In this document: piece after piece, positions 43,512 to 52,039 of the stretch
How positions within the stretch are numbered: the stretch's first letter is position 1
How the letters are laid out: each line of letters opens with the position of its first letter
DNA from: an uncultured bacterium
GTDB taxonomy: Bacteria > Bipolaricaulota > Bipolaricaulia > UBA7950 > UBA9294
Assembly: GCA_903857865.1 (NCBI GenBank)
Contig: CAIOGO010000014.1
Location: 160,814-224,813 of the forward strand
Reading direction: 5' to 3'
Length of the DNA stretch: 64,000 nt
Notes under the pieces: model-generated
Databases searched by the model: none
Told to the model about the DNA's origin: nothing
The model's input: only the letters and a program-made list of their open reading frames with translations
Translations under genes and position numbers: made by a program

Positions 43512-43700
43512 CCCTTGCCTCCAACGCCAAGCCTGGAGAACGCCCCGTGGAGCGTTCTCCCTAGCCGCGCCCGGCGCGCGGCCGTGGGCTGAACAACCTC
43601 GAACTGCGGGAGACTCATGCCCCACCTCCAATACCGCCCTGGAGAAGGAGAGCCATTCTCACTCCTTCTCCCTAGCTGTGCCGCTTGCGGCACAGCCGGC
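43475..43700. repeat. Tandem duplication of FAD-gene start with two twin-hairpin elements
   Basis: Two units of about 105 bases follow each other: each contains the gene-start codons (43485-43511; 43589-43616), the same leader, and a twin hairpin. Unit 1 hairpins are 43535-43560 (ggagaacgc) and 43564-43582 (gccgcgc); unit 2 are 43641-43671 (ggagaaggag) and 43675-43696 (gctgtgccgc). In both, the hairpins are separated by ccctag. Hairpin stems differ between units although the leader is conserved. Confidence 0.85.
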
Positions 43701-45170
43701 CGCCCTGAGAACAGCACGGGTAATGCTTGCATAGCCCGTACAACGACAATGGCTTCCCCGCAGGTAGTCGCGGATCTCGTCCTCGGTCGGCTGCGGAATC
43801 TCTTCGAGCAGCTTCTTCGTCATCATCAGCATGCCCGGCGTGCAGTAGCCGCACTGGAACGCGTCCTCATCAATGAAGGCCTGCTGGAGCGGATCGAGGG
43901 TTCCATCGGGAGCGGCGAGCCCCTCGATGGTCCGCACGTCGGCCCCGTCGGCCGAGACAGCGAGGACGAGACAGCCGAGCGCCGGCCGGCCGTCGAGCCA
44001 CACCGTGCATGCGCCGCACTCGCCGATGCCGCAACCGTACTTCGAGCCCGTGAGCTCCAGCCGCTCGCGCAAGACGTTGAGCAGGAGCTCGTTCGGCGCC
44101 ACGTCGATCTCCATCGCCTCGCCGTTGACTGTCAGCGAGATAACCACTGACTCATCCGCGTCCACTTCGAGTGAGGGCAAGCCCTGGAGAACAGGCCTTG
44201 CCTGTTCTCCCCTAGGAGCAGGCGCAGCCTGCTCCCGTTCTCGTGCAAGTGTCGACCTACCCGCTGTTTCTGTTCTGGACCAGGCCGACACGACGGCATC
44301 ATGGACGAGTGCTACAGCTACCTTCCTTCGGTACTCGGCCGTAGAGCGCACGTCGTCGATCGGCTGAATGTCGCCGGCGACCGCTTCCGCGGCAGTCAGC
44401 ACCTTCGCGTCGGTCATCGCCTCTTTCGAGAGCAGGAGCTCGCTCTTGCGCGCCCGCAGGATCGTCGGGCCGACCGAGCCCAGTTCGATGCGGGCTGAGG
44501 CACAGCGCCCGGCCTCGTCGCGCGTGAGGCGCACGGCGACGTTCACCTTGGCGAGGTCGGCTCGCACGCGGCCGATCTTGAGGAATGCCGAACCTGCCTG
44601 CCCGACGCTCTTCGGCAGCCGCACGGCCGTCAGGATCTCGCCGTCGCGCAGCCGCACCTTGCCCGGCCCTGAGAGAAGGTCGCCGAGCGGCACAACGCGT
44701 TCGCCCGTCGCGCTCGCAAGGATCGCTTCTGCGCCGAGGACGAGCAGCGCGGGCACGGTGTCCGAGGCCGGCGAGCCGTTGCAGATGTTGCCGCCGATCG
44801 TTCCGCGCATCGCGATCTGCGTCGAGCCGAAGGCGGCGGCCGCCTCGGCGAGCGCCGTGTAGGAGGTCCAGAGTAGATTCGACGTCGCAAGCGACCGAAT
44901 CGGCGTCAGCGCTCCGATACGAACACCCGAGCTCTCCTCAGCGATTCCCGAAAGGCCGGGGACGTGTGTGATGTCCATCACCTTGGAAGGCAGCGCGTCG
45001 GCAGGCTTAGCCTGCATCTTGATGTCGACGAGGACGTTCGTGCCGCCCGCGAGAATCCGCGCGTCCGGGTGCTCCTTCAGCATTGCGAAGGCTTCCTTGA
45101 GTGACGTCGGCCGCAGATAGCCAAAGCGGTGGGCAATCAGATGAGTATTGGGATTGTGCGGATTGCTCAT
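43659..45170 (-). CDS. Fused FAD + 2Fe-2S xanthine dehydrogenase-family subunit (set B)
   Basis: Residues 1 to ~300 of this 503-residue protein are a CoxM-type FAD subunit (LAGGTNVLVDIK near 41, TIGGNICNGSPASD near 123). Residues ~345-495 are a CoxS-type 2Fe-2S subunit (CGIGECGACTVWLDG, CGYCTPGML, CRCTGY). The joint (about residues 305-340, rich in A/R/P) is encoded by a twin hairpin at 44186-44235, and the last codons and stop lie inside another hairpin element. This suggests that the two genes were fused, possibly by insertion of the element over a stop/start junction. ATG at 45170 gives MSNPHNPNTH; the family core begins about residue 10. Confidence 0.9.
   Translation of the reverse strand: MSNPHNPNTHLIAHRFGYLRPTSLKEAFAMLKEHPDARILAGGTNVLVDIKMQAKPADALPSKVMDITHVPGLSGIAEESSGVRIGALTPIRSLATSNLLWTSYTALAEAAAAFGSTQIAMRGTIGGNICNGSPASDTVPALLVLGAEAILASATGERVVPLGDLLSGPGKVRLRDGEILTAVRLPKSVGQAGSAFLKIGRVRADLAKVNVAVRLTRDEAGRCASARIELGSVGPTILRARKSELLLSKEAMTDAKVLTAAEAVAGDIQPIDDVRSTAEYRRKVAVALVHDAVVSAWSRTETAGRSTLAREREQAAPAPRGEQARPVLQGLPSLEVDADESVVISLTVNGEAMEIDVAPNELLLNVLRERLELTGSKYGCGIGECGACTVWLDGRPALGCLVLAVSADGADVRTIEGLAAPDGTLDPLQQAFIDEDAFQCGYCTPGMLMMTKKLLEEIPQPTEDEIRDYLRGSHCRCTGYASITRAVLRAAGCAASGTAREKE
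44186..44235. repeat. Twin-hairpin element at the FAD/2Fe-2S fusion joint
   Basis: Hairpin 44186-44210 (ggagaacagg, 5-base loop), then ccctagg, then hairpin 44215-44235 (ggagcagg, 5-base loop). It falls exactly between the two domains of the fused subunit and is read in frame. Confidence 0.85.
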
Positions 45171-45238
45171 CGTGCACCGCCTTTCGTCGAACCGGCCTTC
45201 TCCAGCGCGGAGAGAACCTTTTCGGGCCGTGATCGGGT

Positions 45239-45300
45239 ACCGCCTCCGGCGGTCCCTAGGGCAGAACGAGCGCACACCCTTGGACGCGCGCCCGTTCTGC
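45239..45300. repeat. Twin-hairpin element between set B genes
   Basis: A short palindrome at 45239-45253 (accgcc type) is followed by ccctagg and a longer one at 45261-45300 (gcagaacg and complement, imperfect inside). It occupies most of the gap between the fused-subunit start (45170) and the large-subunit stop (45316), where nothing else is seen. Confidence 0.75.
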
Positions 45301-45315
45301 TGGCAGCTCTTCCGA

Positions 45316-47679
45316 TCATCGCTTCCCTCCGCCGTCCGCTAGTGCAGCGACGATGTCTTCCGGCAGGATCGGTAGCTTCGTGAAGCGATGACCGATCGCG
45401 TTGGCAATGGCATTGCCATACGCCGCGGCGACGGGATTCATCGCCGCCTCGCCGATGCCCTTCGCCCCGAACGGGCCCGTTGGCTCGTAGGTCTCGGCGA
45501 AGTAGGTCTGGAGGTTCTCAACCCGCGGGCTCTCGTCGAACGCCGCGATCTTGGCGTCCATCGGGAAGCCGCGCGACGTGAGCTGGCCGTCGTCGCACCA
45601 CGCGCAGCCTTCGATGAGCGCGTAGCCGACGCCCTTCGACAGGCCGCCTTCGAGCTGGCCTCTGGCCATCGCCGGGTTGACCACTGTGCCACAGTCCGCG
45701 CCGAGTGCCGCGTTCACCGTGCGCACCGCGCCCGTCCACGTGTCGACCTCGACTTCGAGGAACACGGCCACGTAGGCCGGCGGGCAGCTCGTCGGCCGAT
45801 AGCTCTCGACCGCAGCGATGGTCTTCCACGACTCCGACCAGCAACGCGTCGCGATCTCTTTCAGACTGATCTTCCGATCGGGGATCGAGGGTGCATAGAC
45901 GACGCCCTGGCCTAGCTCGGCGTCGAGCCTGAGGTCGAGCGCGTCGGGGTACATGTTCAGGAACTTGGCTGCCGTCTCGAGGATGTCCTTGCGCACGCTG
46001 TTGGCGGCCTTGACCGCCGCGCCGCCGCCGGCGTAGACGCCGCGCGTCGCGTGGGTGACACAGTCGTAGACCGTCGTCGTCGTCCCGACATCGGCCACGT
46101 TCACGAGATCGAACGGCACACACAGGGTCTCGCCGACGAGCTTCGCGATCGCCTCGAGCGTGCCGCCGCCGTGGTCCATGAGCGCCGTCACGACGTCGAC
46201 CGAGCCGTCGACGTTGAGCTTGACGAGCGCACCCGAGAAATCGATCACGTCGCCCGGCTGCGGCGCCCCGGCGCTCGACGTGTGGAACCCGCGAGCCATT
46301 CCTATCCCCCTGCAGAACCGCTCGCCGTTCATGCGGTTCTGCCCAGCGACGCCGCAGCGTCGCCCCCATCCGATTCGCTTGGCACCTTCGTCGAGCAACT
46401 GCGGGACGCCATCAGAACGGACGATCGACTTCACCTGCTGCCCCTGGCCCCAGAACGTGTCGCCGAGCCCGACGTAGTTCTTCTTCCGCAGCTCGATCGG
46501 GTCCATGCCAAGCTTCTCGGCCAAGATGTCGATCAACTGCTCCGCGGCGAACGTGACCTGCGGGTTCCCGAAGCCCTGCATCGCGCAAGACGGCGCCTTG
46601 TTCGTGTACACGGCCGTCCCACGATAGCGCACGTTCGGCAGCCGGTAGAGCGACACGAGCCAGCCGACGGCCACTCCGAGGAACGAGTACGCCTGGATGT
46701 TGTGCGCGCCGATGTCGACGGTGACCTCCATCTTCGCGCCGAGCAGCGTCCCGTCCTTCTTCGCCGCGAGAGCAAGGTCGATGCGGCAGCCGTAGCGCGA
46801 GTGATCGTGCGCGTCCTCTTCGCGAGTCAGCGTCAGCTTCACCGGCCGGCCGCTCTTGAGCGCGAGCGCGGCGCAGATCGGAATCGGCGAGTTCATCTGG
46901 ATGCTCGACCCAAACGTCCCGCCGATCGGCACCCGCCGCACGTCGATCTTCGACAGCGGGATGTCGAAGATCTGCCCGAGGATGATGCGCACGTTGTGGA
47001 TCGACTGCGTCGTCGGCCACACCGCAAGCCCGCCGTTCGGCTCCGGGCGCACGACGCACGACTTCGTCTCCATCTGCGCGTGGTAGACCTTCGGCAGGTC
47101 GAAGGTCTCGCGCACGACGACGTCGGCGTCCTTGAACGCCTTGTCCGCATCGCCCTCGTCGACCGTGCGTGCGCAGGCGATGTTGTTCTTGATCTCGATC
47201 TCCTGCTCGCCCCACAGGATCCGGTCGTGGATCCTCGGCGCGCTCGGCTTCATCGCCTCGAACGCGTCCGTCACAACCGGCAGAACCTCGTACTCGACCT
47301 TGATCGCACGCAGCGCCGCTTCCGCCAGCTCTTCGGTCTCCGCAGCCACCGCCGCAATCGCGTCGCCCATGCGCCGCGCCTTGTCATAGAGGACCTGATG
47401 GTCTTTGTGGAGCACCGGCGGGATCGTGATGATGCGCTGATTGAACTTCGCCTGCGGCACGTCGGCGAACGTGATCACAGTTGCCCCCATCGCGACGGCA
47501 GCCGAAGCGTCGATCGACTTCACGATCGCGTGCGCGTAGGGGCTGCCAAGGATGCGGCCGTGCAGCAAACGGGGGAGCGAGACGTCCACGGTATATCGTT
47601 CCTGGCCAGTTACGCGGGCGATCCCGTCCTTGCGAGCAAAGTCGCGCCCAAGGAGTCCGTGGTCGACCCTCTCCGTCAT
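45316..47679 (-). CDS. Xanthine dehydrogenase-family molybdopterin subunit (set B)
   Basis: The 787-residue protein has the large-subunit pattern (GRDFARKDGIARVTGQERYTVD at the start, GFGNPQVTFAAEQLID mid-protein and GPFGAKGIGEAAMNP with the catalytic glutamate near the C-terminus). The usual GGGFGGK motif of the molybdenum site is replaced by GGTFGSSIQ near residue 260, so substrate channel or cofactor contacts differ from set A. A twin hairpin at 46312-46363 encodes an extra ~17-residue loop. Start ATG at 47679 follows AAGGAG; a TTG two codons before is less likely. It is the first gene of the set B-set A run. Confidence 0.87.
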   Translation of the reverse strand: MTERVDHGLLGRDFARKDGIARVTGQERYTVDVSLPRLLHGRILGSPYAHAIVKSIDASAAVAMGATVITFADVPQAKFNQRIITIPPVLHKDHQVLYDKARRMGDAIAAVAAETEELAEAALRAIKVEYEVLPVVTDAFEAMKPSAPRIHDRILWGEQEIEIKNNIACARTVDEGDADKAFKDADVVVRETFDLPKVYHAQMETKSCVVRPEPNGGLAVWPTTQSIHNVRIILGQIFDIPLSKIDVRRVPIGGTFGSSIQMNSPIPICAALALKSGRPVKLTLTREEDAHDHSRYGCRIDLALAAKKDGTLLGAKMEVTVDIGAHNIQAYSFLGVAVGWLVSLYRLPNVRYRGTAVYTNKAPSCAMQGFGNPQVTFAAEQLIDILAEKLGMDPIELRKKNYVGLGDTFWGQGQQVKSIVRSDGVPQLLDEGAKRIGWGRRCGVAGQNRMNGERFCRGIGMARGFHTSSAGAPQPGDVIDFSGALVKLNVDGSVDVVTALMDHGGGTLEAIAKLVGETLCVPFDLVNVADVGTTTTVYDCVTHATRGVYAGGGAAVKAANSVRKDILETAAKFLNMYPDALDLRLDAELGQGVVYAPSIPDRKISLKEIATRCWSESWKTIAAVESYRPTSCPPAYVAVFLEVEVDTWTGAVRTVNAALGADCGTVVNPAMARGQLEGGLSKGVGYALIEGCAWCDDGQLTSRGFPMDAKIAAFDESPRVENLQTYFAETYEPTGPFGAKGIGEAAMNPVAAAYGNAIANAIGHRFTKLPILPEDIVAALADGGGKR
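46312..46363. repeat. Twin-hairpin element inside set B large-subunit gene
   Basis: Hairpins at 46312-46342 (gcagaaccgc, 11-base loop) and 46346-46363 (gcgacgc, 4-base loop), separated by cca, lie in frame in the gene. Confidence 0.8.
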
Positions 47680-48183
47680 TCGCAACTCCTTGGCTGCGCG
47701 ACGAGAGCGCCTACGGCGTTCTCGCTAGCTGCTGTGAGCGAGCACCAGGTGCGAGCAAGCACGCAGCCGAAGTCCTGCCCGACAACTTCGAAGGTTCTGT
47801 TGCTCGTCATACCTCTCCCCTCGCTTGGAGAACGGTGCAACCGTTTTCCCCAGCTGCTCCGAACGAGCCTGCAGCGCGAACAAGGACGCAACCGCGCTCA
47901 TGCCCCATCGTTCTCCCCCATCGCGGCCGGGCTTCACCGCGTTCTGATTGTGCAGCAAGTAAGGCGGGAGGGCGAGCGGATGCTTCTCATCGGCTCGATC
48001 GCGGTCGAGTACCGCGCGCCGAGGCCATAGCTACTACGGACGGCAAGAAGTAGCCCCCGCACGAGGGACCGGAACGCCTTCAGCAGCGGTGCCGGAAGCT
48101 TCGGCGGCACCACCAAATCAGGTTGCTCCAGCATAGCTAGTCCGTGATACTGGCTCATGTGTGGGTCGTAAAGCTGTATACGA
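47680..48183. other. Intergenic region between molybdopterin subunit and reverse transcriptase genes
   Basis: This 504-base gap carries at least two palindromes, 47702-47723 (cgagagcgcc, imperfect) and 47827-47849 (ggagaacggt type with one T:G position), each followed by a (c)tagctg or cagctg segment as in the twin-hairpin family. It holds no gene I can support. Promoters for both flanking genes, and any structured RNA of the reverse transcriptase, should be looked for here. Confidence 0.6.
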
Positions 48184-50043
48184 ATGACTAATGCCTCTAT
48201 TGGATTGATAGCTCCGCACGAGGGTCCCTCTGATGTGGGCTTCGAGACACTTGCCTCGCTCAGCAACCTGAGACGCACGTGGCAGGTGGTTCGCAAGGCA
48301 GCGCGGTCCTGCCGTTGTCGAGATGCGGTCGATTGGCTCGATTGGGCCACATCGGTTGAGGACACTCTGCCCGACCTCCGGAGGCAGCTCCTGAAGGGAC
48401 TCTACACACCACAGGCGCCTGGCCGCTTTGAGGTAGCGAAGTCCCAGGGTGCGTTCCGGACGCTGACCGTTCCCAACATGCGCGACGTGCTCGTCTACAG
48501 ACTAATCGCCGACGAGGTCCTGCGCCGCGCACTCCCAAATAGGGTGCCTGGCGCTTTCTTCTCAAGATCCACCAAAGCAGACGCGGTGGGACAGTTGCTG
48601 TCGAGAGAGGAGGCGGAGTACGAAGGCTACTTCGCAAGCTGGCTTGCGTATCAGGAGTACAGGTCGGTGACACTGCTCAATGAGCCAGCCGAAGTCCTCG
48701 TCATCACTGACATCTCCAACTACTTCGACTCGATTTCCCACGACCTACTCACCGAATACCTCGCGCCGCTCGGGATTCCCCGGAAAGCCCTTGGGCTGCT
48801 TCGCAGGCTGCTCGAAGTCCTCAAGCCCTCTACAGGGCACTCGCCGAATCCGAACATCGGCATCCCAGTTGACGAGTTCGACTGCTCGAGACAGCTTGCT
48901 CACGTCTTCCTCTTTGAGCACGACGCTCGGATCGTGGCGAAGGTCGGACCAACCCGCTATGCGAGGTGGATGGACGATCAGAACATGGGCGCGCGCTCTT
49001 TCGTCGAGGCGCGCCGAATCATCAATGAATGTGTCCACTCGCTTGCCGCACAGAGAATCACGTTGAACTCCGGGAAGACCGTACTGCTGCCGAAGAGCAG
49101 CATTGGGGACTACCTTCATCTGCAGACCAACGCAGAGCTTACAGCATGGTGGGACGCCTATGGTCACGGCCCAGCCGCCACTTCTCCCCGGTCCCGGACT
49201 TCACTCCGGAAGTCATGGGAGCAGGCTCTCTCAAGGGGTGAGGAGCGTGTAGGCAGTTGGGACAAGGTTCTCAAGCGGTTCTATGGGTACGCCGCGCGGA
49301 GCGGGGACGGCATGCTCGACGCGCGCATGTACGACGATCTTGTTGGCTACCCGCACCTTGCAGAACGCGTCTTCACCTCCCTGGCGCGTCGTGACGAGGG
49401 CGACAAGCTTCTCAAGCTGTTCGGGAGGTACTGCACAAGCGGCGAATCCCTGTACGAAGATGTGGAGGCGCACTTCTTCGAGGCGTGCTTGCTTCTTGAC
49501 TGCAGCGCAGAGGCGGAGGAGAAGCTTGTGGAATTCGCAAGAGACGCGGCGCGCGGCGCTCAGAACGCGATGACAGGGAAGGCGCTCCCACGCGCAGGAG
49601 CAGTCCTGCTCCTCTATTGGATGGGAGGCACCGCCGATTCTCTAGTCGACTTGTTCACGAGGGATGATGCACGGGCACTGCCCGCTGCAGTCGCCCGCGC
49701 CTGGCTTGCTTGCGCTGTCGCACGGGATGGCCGCGCGCTGCGACAGCTTCAGGCAAAGCTCGTCGGCCACCCGAGCGATGATGTGGCTCGCCTTGCGGCG
49801 TTTCTGGACGACCTCCAAAGAGGGCACGTTGAGCGGGTGGGGCAGTACTGCAATCAACGCCCAAGATATCCCATGCCCCGCAAGTTCTATGATGCTCGGG
49901 CCTGGCTTCAGCTTGAGCTCTTGTCACGCGCGCCAGGACCCGTGCGCAAGAATGTCGGACGCAACCTGGGACGCTTCGCCAAGCTGGCGCGCACCGCTCA
50001 AGAGAGGCGGATTCTGCGCCGTGTCAGGAGGCGCGTGAAGTAG
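48184..50043 (+). CDS. Reverse transcriptase, DRT/UG-like
   Basis: The 619-residue protein has reverse-transcriptase blocks in its first half: TVPNMRDVLVYRLI (blocks 1-2), VLVITDISNYFDSIS with metal aspartate D176, GIPVDEFDCSRQLAHVFL-type block 4, and ARWMDDQ with D264-D265 as the YxDD-like centre. The C-terminal ~300 residues are helical and unrecognised. No group II intron maturase or retron-specific part (VTG-type motif) was seen. Known stand-alone bacterial RTs of the unknown-group/Abi type act in phage defence, and this one sits with a small membrane protein in an accessory region, so a defence role is likely (inference); its class cannot be named. A weak ribosome site makes the ATG at 48184 less certain. 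Confidence 0.85.
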   Translation: MTNASIGLIAPHEGPSDVGFETLASLSNLRRTWQVVRKAARSCRCRDAVDWLDWATSVEDTLPDLRRQLLKGLYTPQAPGRFEVAKSQGAFRTLTVPNMRDVLVYRLIADEVLRRALPNRVPGAFFSRSTKADAVGQLLSREEAEYEGYFASWLAYQEYRSVTLLNEPAEVLVITDISNYFDSISHDLLTEYLAPLGIPRKALGLLRRLLEVLKPSTGHSPNPNIGIPVDEFDCSRQLAHVFLFEHDARIVAKVGPTRYARWMDDQNMGARSFVEARRIINECVHSLAAQRITLNSGKTVLLPKSSIGDYLHLQTNAELTAWWDAYGHGPAATSPRSRTSLRKSWEQALSRGEERVGSWDKVLKRFYGYAARSGDGMLDARMYDDLVGYPHLAERVFTSLARRDEGDKLLKLFGRYCTSGESLYEDVEAHFFEACLLLDCSAEAEEKLVEFARDAARGAQNAMTGKALPRAGAVLLLYWMGGTADSLVDLFTRDDARALPAAVARAWLACAVARDGRALRQLQAKLVGHPSDDVARLAAFLDDLQRGHVERVGQYCNQRPRYPMPRKFYDARAWLQLELLSRAPGPVRKNVGRNLGRFAKLARTAQERRILRRVRRRVK

Positions 50044-50163
50044 AGGCGCAGGGTTGAGCGTTCCGCACTTCCACGGGGGCCTGGGTGTGCCCTTTGCGCC
50101 CGCCGATTCCCCCCTCGCATCGTGCGCGGACGTGCAGTATTGTCCTGAAGACGCTGAGGTGCT

Positions 50164-50655
50164 ATGACGAAGAAGGGATCGCGTCTAACGAACGACGACA
50201 GGTCTGTTGGGGACGGGACTGAGAAGAAGGACCCGAACCTGTTGGTCGAGTACCAGAAGGCACAGGACTCCGCCCACATGTTCGATCAACACATCTGGAC
50301 GACCACGAGCATCTTCTGGGCTGGGAACTTCCTTCTATACGGCTTCGCGATCCAGGCGTTGTCAGCCGGCAACACACTGCTTGTCAAGGCCGTGACAACG
50401 TGCTTCGGGATCCTGGGGGTCACCCTTGTCTGGTTGGAGAGGGTACTGGCACTCCAGTTCAAGAAGCTATCTGATGCGAAGTACGATCGATGCAAGCAGA
50501 TCGAGAGGATCTTCGGCTTCCGTCAGCATTTACTCACGGAGAAGGTGCACAAGCCTGGATCTCAGAGGAGAATGTACCTCTGGATTACCATCGCATTCAC
50601 AGCAGCATGGGTTATCGTGACATGTCTCGCCTGGCTTCTACCCGTGCGAAGTTAG
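50164..50655 (+). CDS. Small three-helix membrane protein, SLATT-like
   Basis: This 163-residue protein has two close membrane helices (about residues 47-67 and 72-92), a charged cytoplasmic helix, and a third helix near residues 139-160. The first part (EYQKAQDSAHMFDQHIW) is amphipathic. The layout resembles SLATT-type effector proteins, which are predicted pore formers paired with RTs or nucleotide-signalling enzymes; I cannot confirm family membership by eye. It lies 120 bases after the RT gene in the same direction and is probably its accessory protein. Confidence 0.65.
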   Translation: MTKKGSRLTNDDRSVGDGTEKKDPNLLVEYQKAQDSAHMFDQHIWTTTSIFWAGNFLLYGFAIQALSAGNTLLVKAVTTCFGILGVTLVWLERVLALQFKKLSDAKYDRCKQIERIFGFRQHLLTEKVHKPGSQRRMYLWITIAFTAAWVIVTCLAWLLPVRS

Positions 50656-50773
50656 GCGGCCGCAAGCGATCCCCCGAACAGCTTCACCCAAGGCCAACTA
50701 GGCTCGTACTCGCCTATGCAGGCGCCGGCCCTCGCGCCCGTACAGACACCTGAGAGTACGCTACAGGACTAGA

Positions 50774-50838
50774 GTTCCGGAGACACAATACAGAACCCAC
50801 GCTGATCGTGCTTCGATTCAGTACTGTGTCCCCGGAAC
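50774..50838. repeat. REP-like palindrome, gttccgg-gacaca subfamily
   Basis: Arms 50774-50791 (gttccggagacacaatac) and 50821-50838 (gtactgtgtccccggaac) pair with two mismatches around a ~29-base centre. The element matches 57471-57536 including centre segments (gaac, gatcgt-cttcga). It sits in the gap between the RT module and the nuclease module, both of which point toward it. Confidence 0.8.
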
Positions 50839-50893
50839 CCCAACCTTGCGCACAATCGGGCGCAACACTGCGCGTCTGCCACTCGCCGCGGCG

Positions 50894-52039
50894 TTACTCC
50901 TGATACGGAAAGAGAAGGGGCTCCGTCGTACTGAACCGGCGGATGACTTCTGCTGCAGCCTTGTCTCTCGCGCACTCGTCGGCCCGCTGCGCCAGGATGG
51001 CTTCGCGAGTCGCAAGAATGGCCGTCCGCGGGCGAATTGCTGCTCCTTTCAATGCGTAGCGCATCTCCCGCTCCTCAACTAGTTCAGCACAAAGCAGGGC
51101 CGTTAGGGCGGTCTTTGCCATTCTCTCCGCGAGGGGGCGGGCCTGGTAGTGGTTGAGGCGCTCCTCGTAGTAGCGAACCACCTCGCCCTCATCGAAGCTG
51201 ATACTGGCCGCCAAATCTACTTCCTCCTTGGCTTGTGCCTGAAGCTCCACGAGGCTACCGACGAACTCCGAGGCAACGCACGCGGGCGGGCTCTTGTAGA
51301 AGACAGTCGCCATCTCGCTCCCGCTGACCTCTACGCCATCATGGACAAGTCGACGGGTCAGTTCCTCACTGGAGTGTCTGCTCCAGTGACTCTTGGCCCG
51401 ATCCATGCTTGAGAACAGCTGCAAGCGCCCGCCGTGGTGCGTATCGCAGTACCACAGCTTCAGAAGGTGCGGAGGTGCCCCGCCCTTGTTTGACACGTTG
51501 CGCTCCAATCTGGCAAGGGAGGCGGCAGCGCGTTGTTCCTGCCCACCCTTTACGCACATCACAATCTCGAAAGAGCCGATCTCTGCGCCCACCTGCTTCG
51601 CAAGATACCCTTGCCACTCAAGAAGATCATCTGCTTTCGCCCATGTTTCCTGCACGAACCCCTCGAAACCATGGAACTCAGTCGAATGGTCAATCTTCAC
51701 CTCGACGGCTAGGACGGAGCCAAGAGTCTCATTCAGAAGAAGAAGGTCGAAGCACTTTGGCGGGCGCGCTAGTGTAGGATCAAGCTCCAACTCAGCAAGG
51801 GGCTCGTTGCACAGAATCTGATACCCCGTTGTCGTAGCGAGCTCTCCACCGGGGAGAAACAAGGAACCGCAGAAGCGCACGAGTAGGTCATGCTCCATGC
51901 TGATCTCCATCTCGCGGCGCAGCAATGCTAATTGGAGCGGCTGCTCGGCCTCAAGAATGCTTTCGTACACTTCACGGGCGCGTCGATTGGTCTGAGTAAT
52001 GGCTTCAAGGGCCGCGGCATCGAGAACGTGGCGTGTCAT
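50894..52039 (-). CDS. PD-(D/E)XK nuclease-like protein of unknown family
   Basis: The 381-residue product has D98 in KCFDLLLL followed by EVK at residues 113-115 (VLAVEVKID), the PD-(D/E)XK nuclease signature (D-x14-ExK), and nearby strands. The remainder (mixed helical, with a C-terminal ~70-residue helical segment) is not recognised. It shares a 4-base overlap (ATGA) with the upstream gene, so the two form an operon. The setting suggests a restriction or defence role, not shown. Confidence 0.6.
   Translation of the reverse strand: MTRHVLDAAALEAITQTNRRAREVYESILEAEQPLQLALLRREMEISMEHDLLVRFCGSLFLPGGELATTTGYQILCNEPLAELELDPTLARPPKCFDLLLLNETLGSVLAVEVKIDHSTEFHGFEGFVQETWAKADDLLEWQGYLAKQVGAEIGSFEIVMCVKGGQEQRAAASLARLERNVSNKGGAPPHLLKLWYCDTHHGGRLQLFSSMDRAKSHWSRHSSEELTRRLVHDGVEVSGSEMATVFYKSPPACVASEFVGSLVELQAQAKEEVDLAASISFDEGEVVRYYEERLNHYQARPLAERMAKTALTALLCAELVEEREMRYALKGAAIRPRTAILATREAILAQRADECARDKAAAEVIRRFSTTEPLLFPYQE

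Noticed and set aside
43508-43616. Second start codon for the FAD subunit at 43616
   Set aside because: That frame runs through the hairpins and stops after 36 codons; the real gene begins at 43511.
38092-47849. Integron attC sites or rho-independent terminators
   Set aside because: The hairpins lack attC core sites and T-runs, and several lie inside open reading frames.
46051-48030. A 659-codon plus-strand open frame opposite the molybdopterin subunit
   Set aside because: It is R/D/H-rich shadow sequence of a recognised gene, with no family features.
47934-48365. Minus-strand 143-codon frame before the reverse transcriptase
   Set aside because: No recognisable domain or ribosome site and it overlaps the RT start; left open as non-coding.
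48184-50043. Retron or group II intron RT
   Set aside because: No msr/msd-like inverted structure or intron domains V/VI were seen next to it, and the maturase domain is absent.
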